64,000 nt of DNA from Rhizobium sp. BK602 (GCF_014195095.1 NZ_JACIBC010000004.1:124001-188000); one strand, 5' to 3'; positions 8,916 through 17,938 are shown, numbered from the stretch's first letter. Program-made: numbers and translations. The notes: generated by a model from the letters alone, not told the origin.

Positions 8916-9228
8916 CGAAGAAACCACCTATTGCTTCGATGGCATTGGGCGCTTGCATGCACCTCAGCTATCGAAGCGATGAGCCTCTTATCGATACCAA
9001 CCGACCCGTTTCTTCAGTCGGTCTTCAGTTCCAGCCGAATGGTGTCGGCCTGCGGGAAATCGCTCCGGGCAGCACTTGTGCCTTAGAAGCTGGACGTGCC
9101 TTCATACCTATGCGCCGCCTGCAGTTTCCGCATGTCCGAGACGAGAACCGCCCGCACCGGGGCCTTGGTGTGTACCATCACCGATCGCACGCGCTCATTC
9201 ACGTGACTTACCAGAATTGGAGCAGAAG
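8916..9228 (+). other. intergenic stretch, no supported gene
   Basis: Some 310 bases between the aminotransferase and the DHDPS-like gene. A 108-codon frame crosses it, but its translation has no recognisable domain, no ribosome site and no hydrophobic or repeated pattern. No clear hairpin or promoter was seen apart from the GGAG site that serves the next gene. Confidence 0.5.
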
Positions 9229-10155
9229 ATGCCGCTAATCACATCCGACACGCAAGGCGTTTTCGTCATCGCCGTCACGCCCTTCGAGGAGAATGGTACG
9301 ATCGACCATGCCAGCATCGATCGCATGATCGACTTCTATTATGACAAGGGCGCCGATGGCCTGACGATTCTCGGCATGATGGGCGAAGCCCCGAAGCTGA
9401 CGCAGAATGAAGCGATCGATGTCACCCGACGAGCGCTCCGCCGCTCTGAGGGCAAACCCGTCATCGTCGGCGTTTCCGCTCCTGGCCTTGCCGCCATCCG
9501 CGAATTGACCGAAGCAGTCATGGATATGGGCGCTGCCGGCGTGATGGTCGCACCGCCCTCATCGCTCAAGACCGACAATCAGATCGTGGCCTATTATCGA
9601 AACGTGGTCGAAACCATTGGTACCGATGTACCAATGGTGCTGCAGGATTTCCCGCTTTCGACGGGCGTACAAATGACCGCCGAAACGCTCAGGGCGATTT
9701 TCGAAGCACATCCGAGCATCGTCATGCTCAAGCACGAAGACTGGCCCGGCCTGCAGAAGATCACGGATCTGCGCGAAGGCGAAGCCAAGGGCTGCCGCCG
9801 TGTCTCGATTCTGTGCGGCAATGGCGGCATGTTCCTGACGGAAGAACTGCGGCGTGGCGCCGACGGTGCGATGACCGGCTTTGGCTACCCGGAAATGATG
9901 GTCGATTTTTGCCGTCTCAACGCAGAGGGAAAGCTGGAAGCGGCGCAAGACCTGTTCGATGCCTATTTGCCGCTGATGCGCTACGAACAGCAGCCGGGCC
10001 TGGGGCTTGCCGTCCGCAAATATGTGCTCGCCAGACGTGGCGCCATCGCCAGCGCTACCCAGCGCCGTCCCGCCGTCTCACTGAACGCGACGTCCGTTCA
10101 AGACGTGGAACGCCTGATTGCGCGCCAGCAACGCAAGCTCGAAGAACTGAACTGA
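9229..10155 (+). CDS. DHDPS/NAL-family class I aldolase or lyase (DapA-like)
   Basis: 308 residues from the ATG at 9229, six bases after GGAG; the frame extends further upstream without a start signal. The (beta/alpha)8 family is shown by VIAVTPFEENGTID, GLTILGMMGE (the loop normally GSTGE), and IVMLKHED with the probable Schiff-base lysine. The usual YNNP tyrosine region reads MVLQDFP here, so it departs from classical DapA. Members act on 2-oxoacids as aldolases, dehydratases or deaminases. Likely the last gene of the pxpA operon. The substrate is unknown. Confidence 0.75.
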   Translation: MPLITSDTQGVFVIAVTPFEENGTIDHASIDRMIDFYYDKGADGLTILGMMGEAPKLTQNEAIDVTRRALRRSEGKPVIVGVSAPGLAAIRELTEAVMDMGAAGVMVAPPSSLKTDNQIVAYYRNVVETIGTDVPMVLQDFPLSTGVQMTAETLRAIFEAHPSIVMLKHEDWPGLQKITDLREGEAKGCRRVSILCGNGGMFLTEELRRGADGAMTGFGYPEMMVDFCRLNAEGKLEAAQDLFDAYLPLMRYEQQPGLGLAVRKYVLARRGAIASATQRRPAVSLNATSVQDVERLIARQQRKLEELN

Positions 10156-10305
10156 CGGATCTGCGGACGTCAGCTAAAAAATCCCGCCCTCCCGTTTGCC
10201 GTGCGGGGCCGTTGTCCGGCTTCGTCGGCGAGGTGGCCCGCCCCACACTGGAGTGCGCCCAAAATAACGCGACATCGCGGTCATACAGTTTTCAAGCTCG
10301 GCCCA
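10156..10305. other. intergenic spacer before the nic promoter
   Basis: GC-rich spacer after the DHDPS-like stop. It has short A and C runs but no convincing terminator hairpin with a U tract and no supported ORF. It separates the oxoprolinase block from the nicotinate block. Confidence 0.4.
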
Positions 10306-10349
10306 TTGACAGATGGCCAACCCGCGGCAATCATTCGTACACAAACGAA
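10306..10349 (+). promoter_or_regulatory. nicAB promoter with MarR-type operator
   Basis: TTGACA (10306-10311), a 17-base spacer and AATCAT (10329-10334) form a sigma-70-like promoter. The palindromic site ATTCGTACACAAACGAA (10333-10349) begins in the -10 box and covers the start-site region, a classic repressor position. Related sites occur at 15498, 16320 and 20071, each in front of a gene of the same block. One or both MarR proteins encoded here are the likely ligands. Confidence 0.7.
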
Positions 10350-10379
10350 GGGCGATTAAGACCCTTGGGAACAGAGCCT

Positions 10380-10523
10380 ATGACGATCTTGACAGAGCGC
10401 GGTAGCAACCGCTCGGCTTTTCATGGCGTCTTGTCATCCTTGGTGATTGGCGGGATTGTCGCACCATTCCGGGCGGCGGCGAGCCATTGCATTGCCGTCG
10501 TGACGAAAAGGGAGCTGCGGTGA
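10380..10523 (+). CDS. 47-codon leader ORF overlapping the nicA start
   Basis: It starts with ATG at 10380, seven bases after GGGAACA, and ends with a TGA that overlaps the GTG start of nicA (GTGA). The predicted peptide has a mildly hydrophobic middle (VLSSLVIGGIVAPF) and resembles nothing I know. It could be a real small protein, a translational-coupling leader, or chance. The nicA ribosome site (AAGGGAG) lies inside it, so its translation would affect initiation of nicA. Confidence 0.4.
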   Translation: MTILTERGSNRSAFHGVLSSLVIGGIVAPFRAAASHCIAVVTKRELR

Positions 10524-11026
10524 AGACTCGTCCGATAGCTCTCGACGTCAATGGGCATCGCCACACGCTCGATCTGCCTCCCGAAACACCCCTTCTTTAC
10601 ATTTTACGAAACGATCTCGGTCTGAACGGACCGAAATTCGGATGCGGCCTTGGCGAATGCGGTGCCTGCGCGGTGCTGATCGACAAGCGAGCGGTGCGCG
10701 CCTGCACGATATCGGCCGCCGCCGCGGAAGGACGCGCCATTGTTACCCTCGAGGGTCTCGGCACCGCGGATCGATTGCACCCCGTGCAACAGGCCTTCAT
10801 TGAAGAACAGGCCGCACAATGCGGCTATTGCCTGAACGGCATGATCATCGCAACGACAGCCCTGCTTCTGCGCGACACGCGGCCGGACGATGCCGCCGTC
10901 CGTGCAGCCCTCAGTCGCCATCTCTGTCGCTGCGGCACGCATGTCGAGATCCTTGCCGCCGTCCGTCGCGCCGGTGAGCTGATGGCCGCCCTTCCCTCCT
11001 CGACGATCGCGGAGAAGGCGTCATGA
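10520..11026 (+). CDS. nicA: Nicotinate dehydrogenase small subunit, two [2Fe-2S] clusters
   Basis: 168 residues from the GTG at 10520 (AAGGGAG five bases upstream). The N-terminal plant-type ferredoxin domain has CGLGECGACAVLID with a later Cys. The C-terminal domain has CGYCLNGM and HLCRCGTH for the second cluster. This is the electron-transfer subunit of molybdenum hydroxylases. It is paired with a large Moco/cytochrome c subunit of NicB size and overlaps it by ATGA, as in the two-component nicotinate hydroxylase of Pseudomonas putida. It passes electrons from the Mo site to the haems of NicB. Related isoquinoline or aldehyde oxidases have the same small subunit, so the substrate rests on context. 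Confidence 0.8.
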   Translation: MKTRPIALDVNGHRHTLDLPPETPLLYILRNDLGLNGPKFGCGLGECGACAVLIDKRAVRACTISAAAAEGRAIVTLEGLGTADRLHPVQQAFIEEQAAQCGYCLNGMIIATTALLLRDTRPDDAAVRAALSRHLCRCGTHVEILAAVRRAGELMAALPSSTIAEKAS

Positions 11027-14000
11027 CCGCACCGCAAGAAATACCCCGCGCCCGCTATCTCGAAGCGGACGAAATCCTGCTGGTGATCAGGCCTGGCGAT
11101 GGAGGCGATCCCGAAATCTTCCTCGCCCTTCATCCCGATGGAACCGTCAGCGCCTTCAATGGTCACGTCGACCTTGGCACCGGCATCCGGACCGCCCTGG
11201 CGCAGATCGTCGCGGAAGAGCTTGACCTGCCTTTCGAACGGGTCCGGATGGTACTCGGCAGCACGACGGCCGCGCCCGATCAAGGTGCGACGATCGCCAG
11301 CGAAACCATTCAGATAACGGCGATCCCACTGCGCCAGGCTGCGGCAACAGCGCGCCGCTGGCTTCTCGAGCAGGTGGCCCTTCGCTACGGCGTCATGCCG
11401 CAAACGCTTTCGGTCGAAGAAGGCGTCGTTCATCCGGAGGCACCGGCCAACTGGTCGATCGCCTTCGGCGAATTGATCGCCGGGCGCCACGAGCGGATCG
11501 CCATCGACACCTCGGCGCCGACAAAACCGGTGGAAAGCTATCGGATCGTTGGCAAGCCGCAGCCACGCAACGATATCGCCGCCAAGGCGACGGGGCAATG
11601 GACCTATGTCCATGATGTTCGTGTGCCGGACATGCTGCATGGCCGTGTGGTCCGACCGCCCTATGTCGGCTTCGACCACGGTCCGCATGTCGGCCACAGC
11701 CTGATCTCCGTCAACGAGGCCTCGATCGCCGACATTCCCGGCCTGGTCGGGGTGGTGACAATCGGCGATTTCGTCGGCGTCATCGCCACGCGCGAGGAAA
11801 ACGCCGCCGAAGCGGCACGCCGGCTCGACGTCGTCTGGCGCGATCCCCCGCTCCTGCCCGATCTCAACAATCCGGAACAGGCGCTACGCGACAATCCGGC
11901 CACGAAACGCATTCTTGCCGATCAGGGCGATGTCGAACGTGCGCTCGACGGGGCTTCGCCGCGTTTCGACCGCAGCTACGTCTGGCCTTATCAGATGCAT
12001 GGCTCCATCGGCCCGTCCTGCGCCGTGGCGGATTGGCGCCCGGAGCGGCTGATCGTCTGGTCAGGCACGCAAAACCCCTATCCGATGCGCCGCGATCTGG
12101 CGCTTCTCCTCGACATGCCGGAAGAGACCGTGCTCGTCGAGCGGCTGGAGGCGGCCGGCTGCTACGGGCGCAATTGCGCCGACGACGTGACGGCCGACGC
12201 CGCCCTTTTGTCGCGCGCCGTCGGGCGGCCGGTGCGCGTGCAGCTCACCCGCGAACAGGAGCATGGCTGGGAGCCGAAGGGGGCCGCACAGGTGATCGAC
12301 GTGCGTGGCGGCCTCGACCTCGACGGTGGGCCGGCGGCCTATGATTTCGAGACGCGCTATCCGTCGAACCTGTCGCCGACGCTTGCCCTGATCCTGACCG
12401 GCAAGGCCTCGAATGTGGCGACGGTGGCGGAGATGGGCGACCGCACGGCCATCCCGCCCTATGCCTTCAGCAATATGCGCATCGCCGTGCAGGACATGCC
12501 GCCCATCGCGCGAGCCTCGTGGTTTCGTGGCGTCTCGGCCATGCCGAACAGCTTCGCGCATGAAAGCTATATCGACGAACTCGCTTTCGCGGCCAAGGTC
12601 GATCCGGTCGAATACCGGCTGCGCTACCTGAAGGACCCAAGGGCGGTCGATCTGGTCCATGCCGTCACCGAACGCGCCGGCTGGACGCCGCGCACCGCGC
12701 CGGGAACGATGGGCGGCGAAGGCGACCTGCTGTATGGCCGGGGTTTTGCCTACGCGCTCTATGTCCACGGCAAGTTCCCCGGAACGCCGGCCGCCTGGTC
12801 GGCTTGGGTTGCCGATGTCGCCGTCAACCGCAAGACTGGCGAGATCGCCGTCACGCGCGTGACGGTCGGCCAGGATTCCGGCATGATGATCAATCCGGAT
12901 GGCGTGCGCCACCAGATCCACGGCAACGTCATCCAGTCCACCAGCCGCGTGCTGAAGGAGAAGGTGGATTTCTCGAGCACGGCCGTCGAAAGCGCCGAAT
13001 GGGGCGGCTATCCCATCATCACCTTCCCGGAGGTGCCTGAGATCGATGTGCTGATGCTGTTGCGGCAGGACGAAGAGCCACGCGGCGCCGGCGAATCCGC
13101 CTCGGTGCCGTCAGCCGCTGCCATCGTCAATGCCGTCTTCGACGCCACCGGCATCCGGTTCCGCGAGCTGCCGCTGACACCGGAACGCGTGCTCGCCGCC
13201 CTTGGCGAGGCGCGTCCGGCGCTCGTTCCTCCGCCGCCGGGCAAGAAACCATGGTGGCGGCGAGGGTCGATGTTTGCAGGAGCGGGCGGTATCGTCGCCG
13301 GCGTGCTGGCCGGCGGCATTCTCGCCGCTTCGCCCTGGCGTGGCGCTTACCCCGAAATCACACAGCCGGACCCCGGCACCTACAGCGCCGCCACGATCGA
13401 ACGCGGACGGCTCGCGGCGGCGATCGGCGCCTGCAATGCCTGTCATACCGGACCGGACGGGACACTCTTTGCCGGTGGCCGCGCCTTCGACACGCCGTTC
13501 GGCGTGGTCCATGCCACCAATATCACGCCGGATGCCGAAAACGGCATCGGCGCCTGGTCCTATCCGGCCTTCGAGCGGGCGATGCGCCAGGGCGTGCGCC
13601 GGGACGGCGCGCATCTCTACCCCATCCATCCCTACCCCTCCTTTGCCGGCGCCACCGATGCGGATCTGCAGGCGCTCTATGCCTTCCTGATGACACAGAC
13701 ACCTTCCGCCGCAAAGAACGCCGATAACGCCTTACGCTTTCCCTTCAACATCCGGCCATTGCTGGCCGGTTGGAACATGCTCTTTACGGGCGGGTCGAGG
13801 GTACCGACGGATGCTGCGAAGAGCGAGACATGGAACCGCGGCGCCTATCTCGTGGAAACGCTCGGCCATTGCGGTGCGTGTCATACGCCGCGCAATGCGC
13901 TCGGTGCGGAACGGAAAGGCGAGCTCCATCTTGCGGGCGGCGTGGCGGAGGGTTGGGATGCACCGGCACTGAACGGCACCGGTCTTGCCCCCATCGGCTG

Positions 14001-14580
14001 GAGCCAGAGCGCTCTCTACGACTATCTGCGCACCGGCACCGCCAAGGGCCACGGCAGTGCCGGCGGCCCGATGGGCGTGGTCGTCAAGGCGCTCGCTCCC
14101 CTTCCGGATAGCGATATCCAGGCCATCGCGACCTATCTCGCAAGCTTCTCCGGTCAAACCGAAGAAAATGCGGCCGCGCAGGAAACAACCGCACTCGTCA
14201 ACACGAAAGCGGCAGAGGCGACGGCGGCACGGATCGCGCCGGTGGGAGCAAGGCTGTTCGAGGGTGCCTGTTCAGCCTGTCATACCGAGACCTCACCCCT
14301 CGGATCGCTCACCTTCAACAGCAACCTGCACGCCGACAGGCCCGACAACATCCTGCTGACGATGATGCACGGCACGGAGGCGCCGGCGCTGCTTGCCCAG
14401 AAAGCAGGGGCCGAGGCCGCTGAGATCATGTCCATGCCAGCTTATGGCGAAAGCTTGAGCGATCGCCAGCTCATCGAGCTCGCCGCCTATCTGCGCGCCC
14501 GGTTTGCGCCCGACAAGCCTGCCTGGCAGGATATTGACAAAGCGGTCGAGCGCGTCCGCACCGCTCAGCCGATGGACTAA
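11023..14580 (+). CDS. nicB: Nicotinate dehydrogenase large subunit: molybdopterin domain fused to three-haem cytochrome c
   Basis: 1185 residues, nearly the size of P. putida NicB. Residues 1-740 form the xanthine-dehydrogenase-type Moco domain (VDLGTGIRTALAQIVAEEL early; RGAGESASVPSAAAIVNAV late, with the catalytic Glu). A hydrophobic segment at about 749-768 looks like a membrane anchor. It is followed by three class I cytochrome c domains with haem motifs C804NACH808, C950GACH954 and C1083SACH1087. Nicotinate would be hydroxylated to 6-hydroxynicotinate, with electrons passed to the respiratory chain and not to NAD. The 6-hydroxynicotinate reductase two operons on supports the substrate call. 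Confidence 0.8.
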   Translation: MTAPQEIPRARYLEADEILLVIRPGDGGDPEIFLALHPDGTVSAFNGHVDLGTGIRTALAQIVAEELDLPFERVRMVLGSTTAAPDQGATIASETIQITAIPLRQAAATARRWLLEQVALRYGVMPQTLSVEEGVVHPEAPANWSIAFGELIAGRHERIAIDTSAPTKPVESYRIVGKPQPRNDIAAKATGQWTYVHDVRVPDMLHGRVVRPPYVGFDHGPHVGHSLISVNEASIADIPGLVGVVTIGDFVGVIATREENAAEAARRLDVVWRDPPLLPDLNNPEQALRDNPATKRILADQGDVERALDGASPRFDRSYVWPYQMHGSIGPSCAVADWRPERLIVWSGTQNPYPMRRDLALLLDMPEETVLVERLEAAGCYGRNCADDVTADAALLSRAVGRPVRVQLTREQEHGWEPKGAAQVIDVRGGLDLDGGPAAYDFETRYPSNLSPTLALILTGKASNVATVAEMGDRTAIPPYAFSNMRIAVQDMPPIARASWFRGVSAMPNSFAHESYIDELAFAAKVDPVEYRLRYLKDPRAVDLVHAVTERAGWTPRTAPGTMGGEGDLLYGRGFAYALYVHGKFPGTPAAWSAWVADVAVNRKTGEIAVTRVTVGQDSGMMINPDGVRHQIHGNVIQSTSRVLKEKVDFSSTAVESAEWGGYPIITFPEVPEIDVLMLLRQDEEPRGAGESASVPSAAAIVNAVFDATGIRFRELPLTPERVLAALGEARPALVPPPPGKKPWWRRGSMFAGAGGIVAGVLAGGILAASPWRGAYPEITQPDPGTYSAATIERGRLAAAIGACNACHTGPDGTLFAGGRAFDTPFGVVHATNITPDAENGIGAWSYPAFERAMRQGVRRDGAHLYPIHPYPSFAGATDADLQALYAFLMTQTPSAAKNADNALRFPFNIRPLLAGWNMLFTGGSRVPTDAAKSETWNRGAYLVETLGHCGACHTPRNALGAERKGELHLAGGVAEGWDAPALNGTGLAPIGWSQSALYDYLRTGTAKGHGSAGGPMGVVVKALAPLPDSDIQAIATYLASFSGQTEENAAAQETTALVNTKAAEATAARIAPVGARLFEGACSACHTETSPLGSLTFNSNLHADRPDNILLTMMHGTEAPALLAQKAGAEAAEIMSMPAYGESLSDRQLIELAAYLRARFAPDKPAWQDIDKAVERVRTAQPMD

Positions 14581-14623
14581 GTTCCGCACGAATTTCGAAC
14601 TGTAATCGAACCGGTCGAGGCGT

Positions 14624-15466
14624 TTACCCGACGAAGGCGCGCTCGATGACGAAGGTGGCCGGCGCATTGTTGGCGCCTTCGATGAGGCCGAAGGATTCCA
14701 GAACGGCCTTGGTATCCTTCAGCATTGCCGCCGAACCGCAAATCATGCCGCGATCCTCGTCCGGATTGATACGCGGCAGACCCGTTTCCTCGAAAAACTT
14801 GCCGCTGGTCAAGAGGTCGGTGATCCGGCCCATGCGCGCAAAAGGCTCGCGCGTCGTCGTCGTATGAAGGCGAAGGCGATCGCCGACGAGTTCGCCGATC
14901 AGCGGATCGTCCTTCAGCGCTTCGACCATCTCCGTGATATAGGTGAGTTCGTCCACGTCGCGGCAGGTCTGGACAAGGACGATTTCCTCGAATTTTTCGT
15001 AGGTTTCCGGATCCCGGATCAGGCTTGCGAAAGGCGCGACGCCGGTGCCGGTCGACAGGAGATAGAGCCGCTTGCCCGGGATCAGTGCATCGAGCACCAG
15101 CGTGCCGGTCGGCTTCTTGCGCATCAGCACCGTGTCGCCGGGCACGATCTTCTGCAGGTGCTCCGTCAGTGGACCGCCGGGAACCTTGATGGAGTAGAAT
15201 TCGATCTCCTCGTCCCAGAAGGGGCTGGCGATCGAATAGGCGCGGAAGACGGGCCGCTCGGCATTCGGCAGGCCGATCATGATGAACTCGCCGGAGCGGA
15301 AGCGGAATTCCGCCGGCCGGGTGATGCGGAACTTGAACAGCCGATCGGTGAAGTGCCGTACTTCGGTCACTGTCTCGACAAAGACATTTGCGGGTATCGG
15401 AAAGGCCGGCGCGGAGCCTGCCTGCTGCCCATCGATGATAACTGCATCTTCTGTTGACAAGCTCAT
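14624..15466 (-). CDS. fpr: Ferredoxin-NADP reductase
   Basis: About 280 residues from the ATG at 15466; an in-frame ATG at 15499 lies inside the operator and is unlikely. The FAD-binding block RAYSIASPFW and the NADP-binding block LSTGTGVAPFASLIRDPE match bacterial FNR, ending with an aromatic-free VERAFVG-type tail (here IERAFVG). It moves electrons between NADPH and ferredoxin or flavodoxin. Its promoter carries the same palindrome as the nic operons, so it is probably induced with them and supplies low-potential electrons to 6-hydroxynicotinate reductase. No ferredoxin gene is present in the window. Confidence 0.85.
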   Translation of the reverse strand: MSLSTEDAVIIDGQQAGSAPAFPIPANVFVETVTEVRHFTDRLFKFRITRPAEFRFRSGEFIMIGLPNAERPVFRAYSIASPFWDEEIEFYSIKVPGGPLTEHLQKIVPGDTVLMRKKPTGTLVLDALIPGKRLYLLSTGTGVAPFASLIRDPETYEKFEEIVLVQTCRDVDELTYITEMVEALKDDPLIGELVGDRLRLHTTTTREPFARMGRITDLLTSGKFFEETGLPRINPDEDRGMICGSAAMLKDTKAVLESFGLIEGANNAPATFVIERAFVG

Positions 15467-15497
15467 CTGCCATCCCCTGCCTTGATCGTTCATATTC

Positions 15498-15519
15498 ATT
15501 TGTACACGAATGAATTATG
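15498..15519 (-). promoter_or_regulatory. operator and -10 box of the fpr gene
   Basis: On the minus strand a CATAAT box (15514-15519) is followed at once by TTCATTCGTGTACAAATGAA. The plus-strand form is ATTTGTACACGAATGAA at 15498-15514. It matches the sites at 10333, 16320 and 20071 and is oriented the same way relative to transcription. The -35 region is weak. Confidence 0.6.
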
Positions 15520-15612
15520 CCGTGCAATCCTCCCATTTCATTGGGCCGACAATAGAATGTTTCGTCCTCACCCCAGACAGAAGACATGGAATCGAGCGCT
15601 GAAAGCTACGGC

Positions 15613-16059
15613 TCAGCAGATTTTCTGCAGCAGTTCCAGGAACATCATCCGCTCGCCGGAGGTGAGCGGCGCCAATGTTTCCTCGGTCGCCGAGACCGCC
15701 GCGCCGACATTCACGGCAATGACGGCAAGACCATCTTCGGTCAGCGAGAGAACGACCCGGCGTCCATCATTCCGGTCCGGCGCCGTTGCGACGAAGCCGC
15801 GCTTGACCAGGCGATCGACCACGCCCTTGATGGTCGCGACATCCATCGCGGTTTCACGCCCGAGCTGGTTCTGCGAGCAGGGCTGGATTTCCTTGAGCTT
15901 CGAAAGCGCCGACCATTGCGTTGTCGTCAGCTTGTCGCCGATGGCATTGGCGAAGATCGCCACATGCCGCTGATTGGCCTGCCGGAGAAAGAACCCGACT
16001 TGCCGGTCGACATGATATTCGGGCGCGGCGGCTTGTCTGTCTTCACGCGATTTCTGCAT
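15613..16059 (-). CDS. MarR-family repressor, probable nicotinate-pathway regulator
   Basis: About 148 residues from the ATG at 16059; a longer frame to 16083 lacks a ribosome site. The winged helix-turn-helix core is clear: LTTTQWSALSKL, CSQNQLGRETAMDVATIKGVVDRL as recognition region, and the wing with DRNDGRRVVLSLTEDG. It lies between fpr and the 6-hydroxynicotinate reductase operon, both of which have the shared palindrome. In P. putida the nic genes are controlled by the MarR-type repressor NicR, which responds to 6-hydroxynicotinate. A similar role here is inferred from family and location. Confidence 0.8.
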   Translation of the reverse strand: MQKSREDRQAAAPEYHVDRQVGFFLRQANQRHVAIFANAIGDKLTTTQWSALSKLKEIQPCSQNQLGRETAMDVATIKGVVDRLVKRGFVATAPDRNDGRRVVLSLTEDGLAVIAVNVGAAVSATEETLAPLTSGERMMFLELLQKIC

Positions 16060-16289
16060 TTGTCCCGCCCCGGTTCCGCGCATATGGTTGCGACGTCGAT
16101 AAGCTGTTCTAGATTCAAAAGATTAGAGCGCCATTGTGTGTCGATGTAAACGCTCAGGGTCCCCAGCGTCTACTTCGAAGGCGGCATTTGTCAACGCTGC
16201 AACCTCGCAGGGAACCGGGCCGATCGAACGCAGCGACGGCACACATCCGCCCCGGCGACCGCATTTTTATCCAGGCCCTTCGCCCTCGC

Positions 16290-16336
16290 TTGACAGGATC
16301 GAAAGACCGGCTGATACTCATTCGCATACAAACGAA
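16290..16336 (+). promoter_or_regulatory. promoter and operator of the 6-hydroxynicotinate reductase operon
   Basis: TTGACA (16290-16295), a 17-base spacer and GATACT (16313-16318), followed immediately by ATTCGCATACAAACGAA (16320-16336). Only short frames lie between the MarR start and this promoter. GGGAACA follows six bases after the operator, as at nicA and hyuA. A MarR repressor bound here would cover the transcription start. Confidence 0.7.
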
Positions 16337-16425
16337 AAAATGGGAACAATGACGGTCAAATATCCGTCCATGGGCTGATGGCAGCACCACAGGACGGGCG
16401 GCCGCGTCAAAATGGAGAGAGCGCC

Positions 16426-17919
16426 ATGGTCAAGCAGCGCGTGGAAAGCGTCGCGAACGGCAAGATACGCTGCGATGCCTGTCCCGTCATGTGCTACATC
16501 TCCGATGGCCGCGCCGGCGCCTGCGATCGCTACGCCAATGTCGGCGGCGAGCTGATCCGGGTCGATCCGCTAACGATCATCGAAAACACCATCTCCGAGG
16601 GCGGCAATGTCGTGCCGTTCCTCGCGCAGCCGGATGAGGGCGAATGGGACGGAGACATCGTCCACGCCACCCGAAGCTTCGTGACGGCCGTCGGCGCCGG
16701 AACGACCTATCCCGATTACAAGCCGGCGCCCTTCATCGTCTCGCAAAAGGAAAACGGCATCGACATGGTGACCGTCGTCACCGAAGGCATCTTCAGCTAC
16801 TGCGGCGCCAAGGTGAAGATCGACACAGACCGCTTTCTCGGCCCGGAAACGGCCACCGTTCTGGTCGACGGCGAGCCTATCGGCCATGTCACAACCGGTG
16901 AATACGGCTCGCAGATGCTGTCGCTCGGCGGCGTGCATCATCTGACCGGCGGTTCGAAGAAAGAAGGCCGCGTCACCTGCGACGCGCTGTTGAAACTCTG
17001 TAATGGCGAAGCCGTCGACATGCAGGTCGACGGCGGGGTCAGCCTGACCATAAAGGCAGGCGCTGCACCAGTGATCAACGACGTCGAGGAAAGCCGCATG
17101 CGCGTCGGCTGCGGCTCGGCCACCATCGGCATGTTCGCCAAACAGTGGATGGGCCATGTCGATGAGGTTGTCGTCGTCGACGATCATATTACCGGCGTGC
17201 TCTCCGAGCACCAGGCCGGACGCCTGCTCGACGTGCCGGCCACCGGCATTCGCATCAAGGGCCGGCGCTCCACGCCGGGCCGCTATTTCCAGGTGGCCGA
17301 ACCCGGCACCGGCTGGGGTGGCACCAACATTTCCGATCCCCTGACCATCCTCGGCGATTTCGATGCCAAGACCGCATGGCCGGGCATGCGCATGCTGATG
17401 GTGTCGACCACCGGCGAGCAATATGGCTACTATATTCTCGGCGACGATCTGCGGCCGGAACTGCAGACCATCCTTCCCGCAGCCTTGCAGGAATCGGTCG
17501 AGATCATCGCGGAAAATTGCGAGCCGGCCCTCACCTCGGTCCTGTTCATCGGCGGCGCCGGCGGCAGCCTGCGTGCCGGCGTCACCACGAACCCCGTCCG
17601 CCTGACGCGTTCCGTCAAGGAAGCGCTGACCCATGTTTCCTGCGGCGGCGTGCCAGCCTATGTCTGGCCCGGCGGCGGCATCACCGTCATGGCCGACGTG
17701 ACGCAGATGCCGAGCAAGGCCTTCGGCTACGTGCCGACACCGGCACTCGTCGCGCCGATCGAATTCACCATGCGGCTCGATGACTACCGCGCGCTCGGCG
17801 GCCACATGGAGACCGTCATGCCGATCGAGCAGGCGCTGGAAGTGGCAGAGCGCAAGGTCACACCGATCGGCCGTGGCCCCTGGCCGACGGAAAGCCGGAA
17901 TTTCCGGTGGGGCGCCTGA
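16426..17919 (+). CDS. 6-hydroxynicotinate reductase (iron-sulfur flavoprotein)
   Basis: 497 residues from the ATG at 16426 with GGAGAG upstream. An N-terminal cysteine cluster C16-x2-C19-x3-C23-x9-C33 (CDACPVMC then GACDRY) looks like a [4Fe-4S] site, and several more Cys follow. I recognise the protein as the 6-hydroxynicotinate reductase family described from Eubacterium barkeri nicotinate fermentation, which reduces 6-hydroxynicotinate to 1,4,5,6-tetrahydro-6-oxonicotinate and carries covalent flavin plus Fe-S clusters. Neighbouring nicAB (substrate producer), fpr (electron donor) and an ApbE-like gene (possible flavin attachment) all agree. A CGSATIG segment around Thr233 is a possible but unproven flavin site. 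Confidence 0.75.
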   Translation: MVKQRVESVANGKIRCDACPVMCYISDGRAGACDRYANVGGELIRVDPLTIIENTISEGGNVVPFLAQPDEGEWDGDIVHATRSFVTAVGAGTTYPDYKPAPFIVSQKENGIDMVTVVTEGIFSYCGAKVKIDTDRFLGPETATVLVDGEPIGHVTTGEYGSQMLSLGGVHHLTGGSKKEGRVTCDALLKLCNGEAVDMQVDGGVSLTIKAGAAPVINDVEESRMRVGCGSATIGMFAKQWMGHVDEVVVVDDHITGVLSEHQAGRLLDVPATGIRIKGRRSTPGRYFQVAEPGTGWGGTNISDPLTILGDFDAKTAWPGMRMLMVSTTGEQYGYYILGDDLRPELQTILPAALQESVEIIAENCEPALTSVLFIGGAGGSLRAGVTTNPVRLTRSVKEALTHVSCGGVPAYVWPGGGITVMADVTQMPSKAFGYVPTPALVAPIEFTMRLDDYRALGGHMETVMPIEQALEVAERKVTPIGRGPWPTESRNFRWGA

Positions 17920-17938
17920 CGACAGGAGGAGCAATAGC

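Noticed and set aside
8912..9238. 108-codon plus-strand frame
   Set aside because: No ribosome site, no recognisable pattern, and the DHDPS-like start lies inside its end.
10520..14580. Xanthine or CO dehydrogenase
   Set aside because: No separate FAD subunit is present, and the large subunit carries three C-terminal haem motifs, which fits the NicAB/isoquinoline-oxidase type.
16426..17919. Cyanuric-acid-hydrolase/barbiturase (AtzD) interpretation
   Set aside because: AtzD proteins are about 360 residues with three repeated Lys/Ser motifs and no N-terminal Cys cluster. This protein is 497 residues with C-x2-C-x3-C-x9-C and fits 6-hydroxynicotinate reductase.
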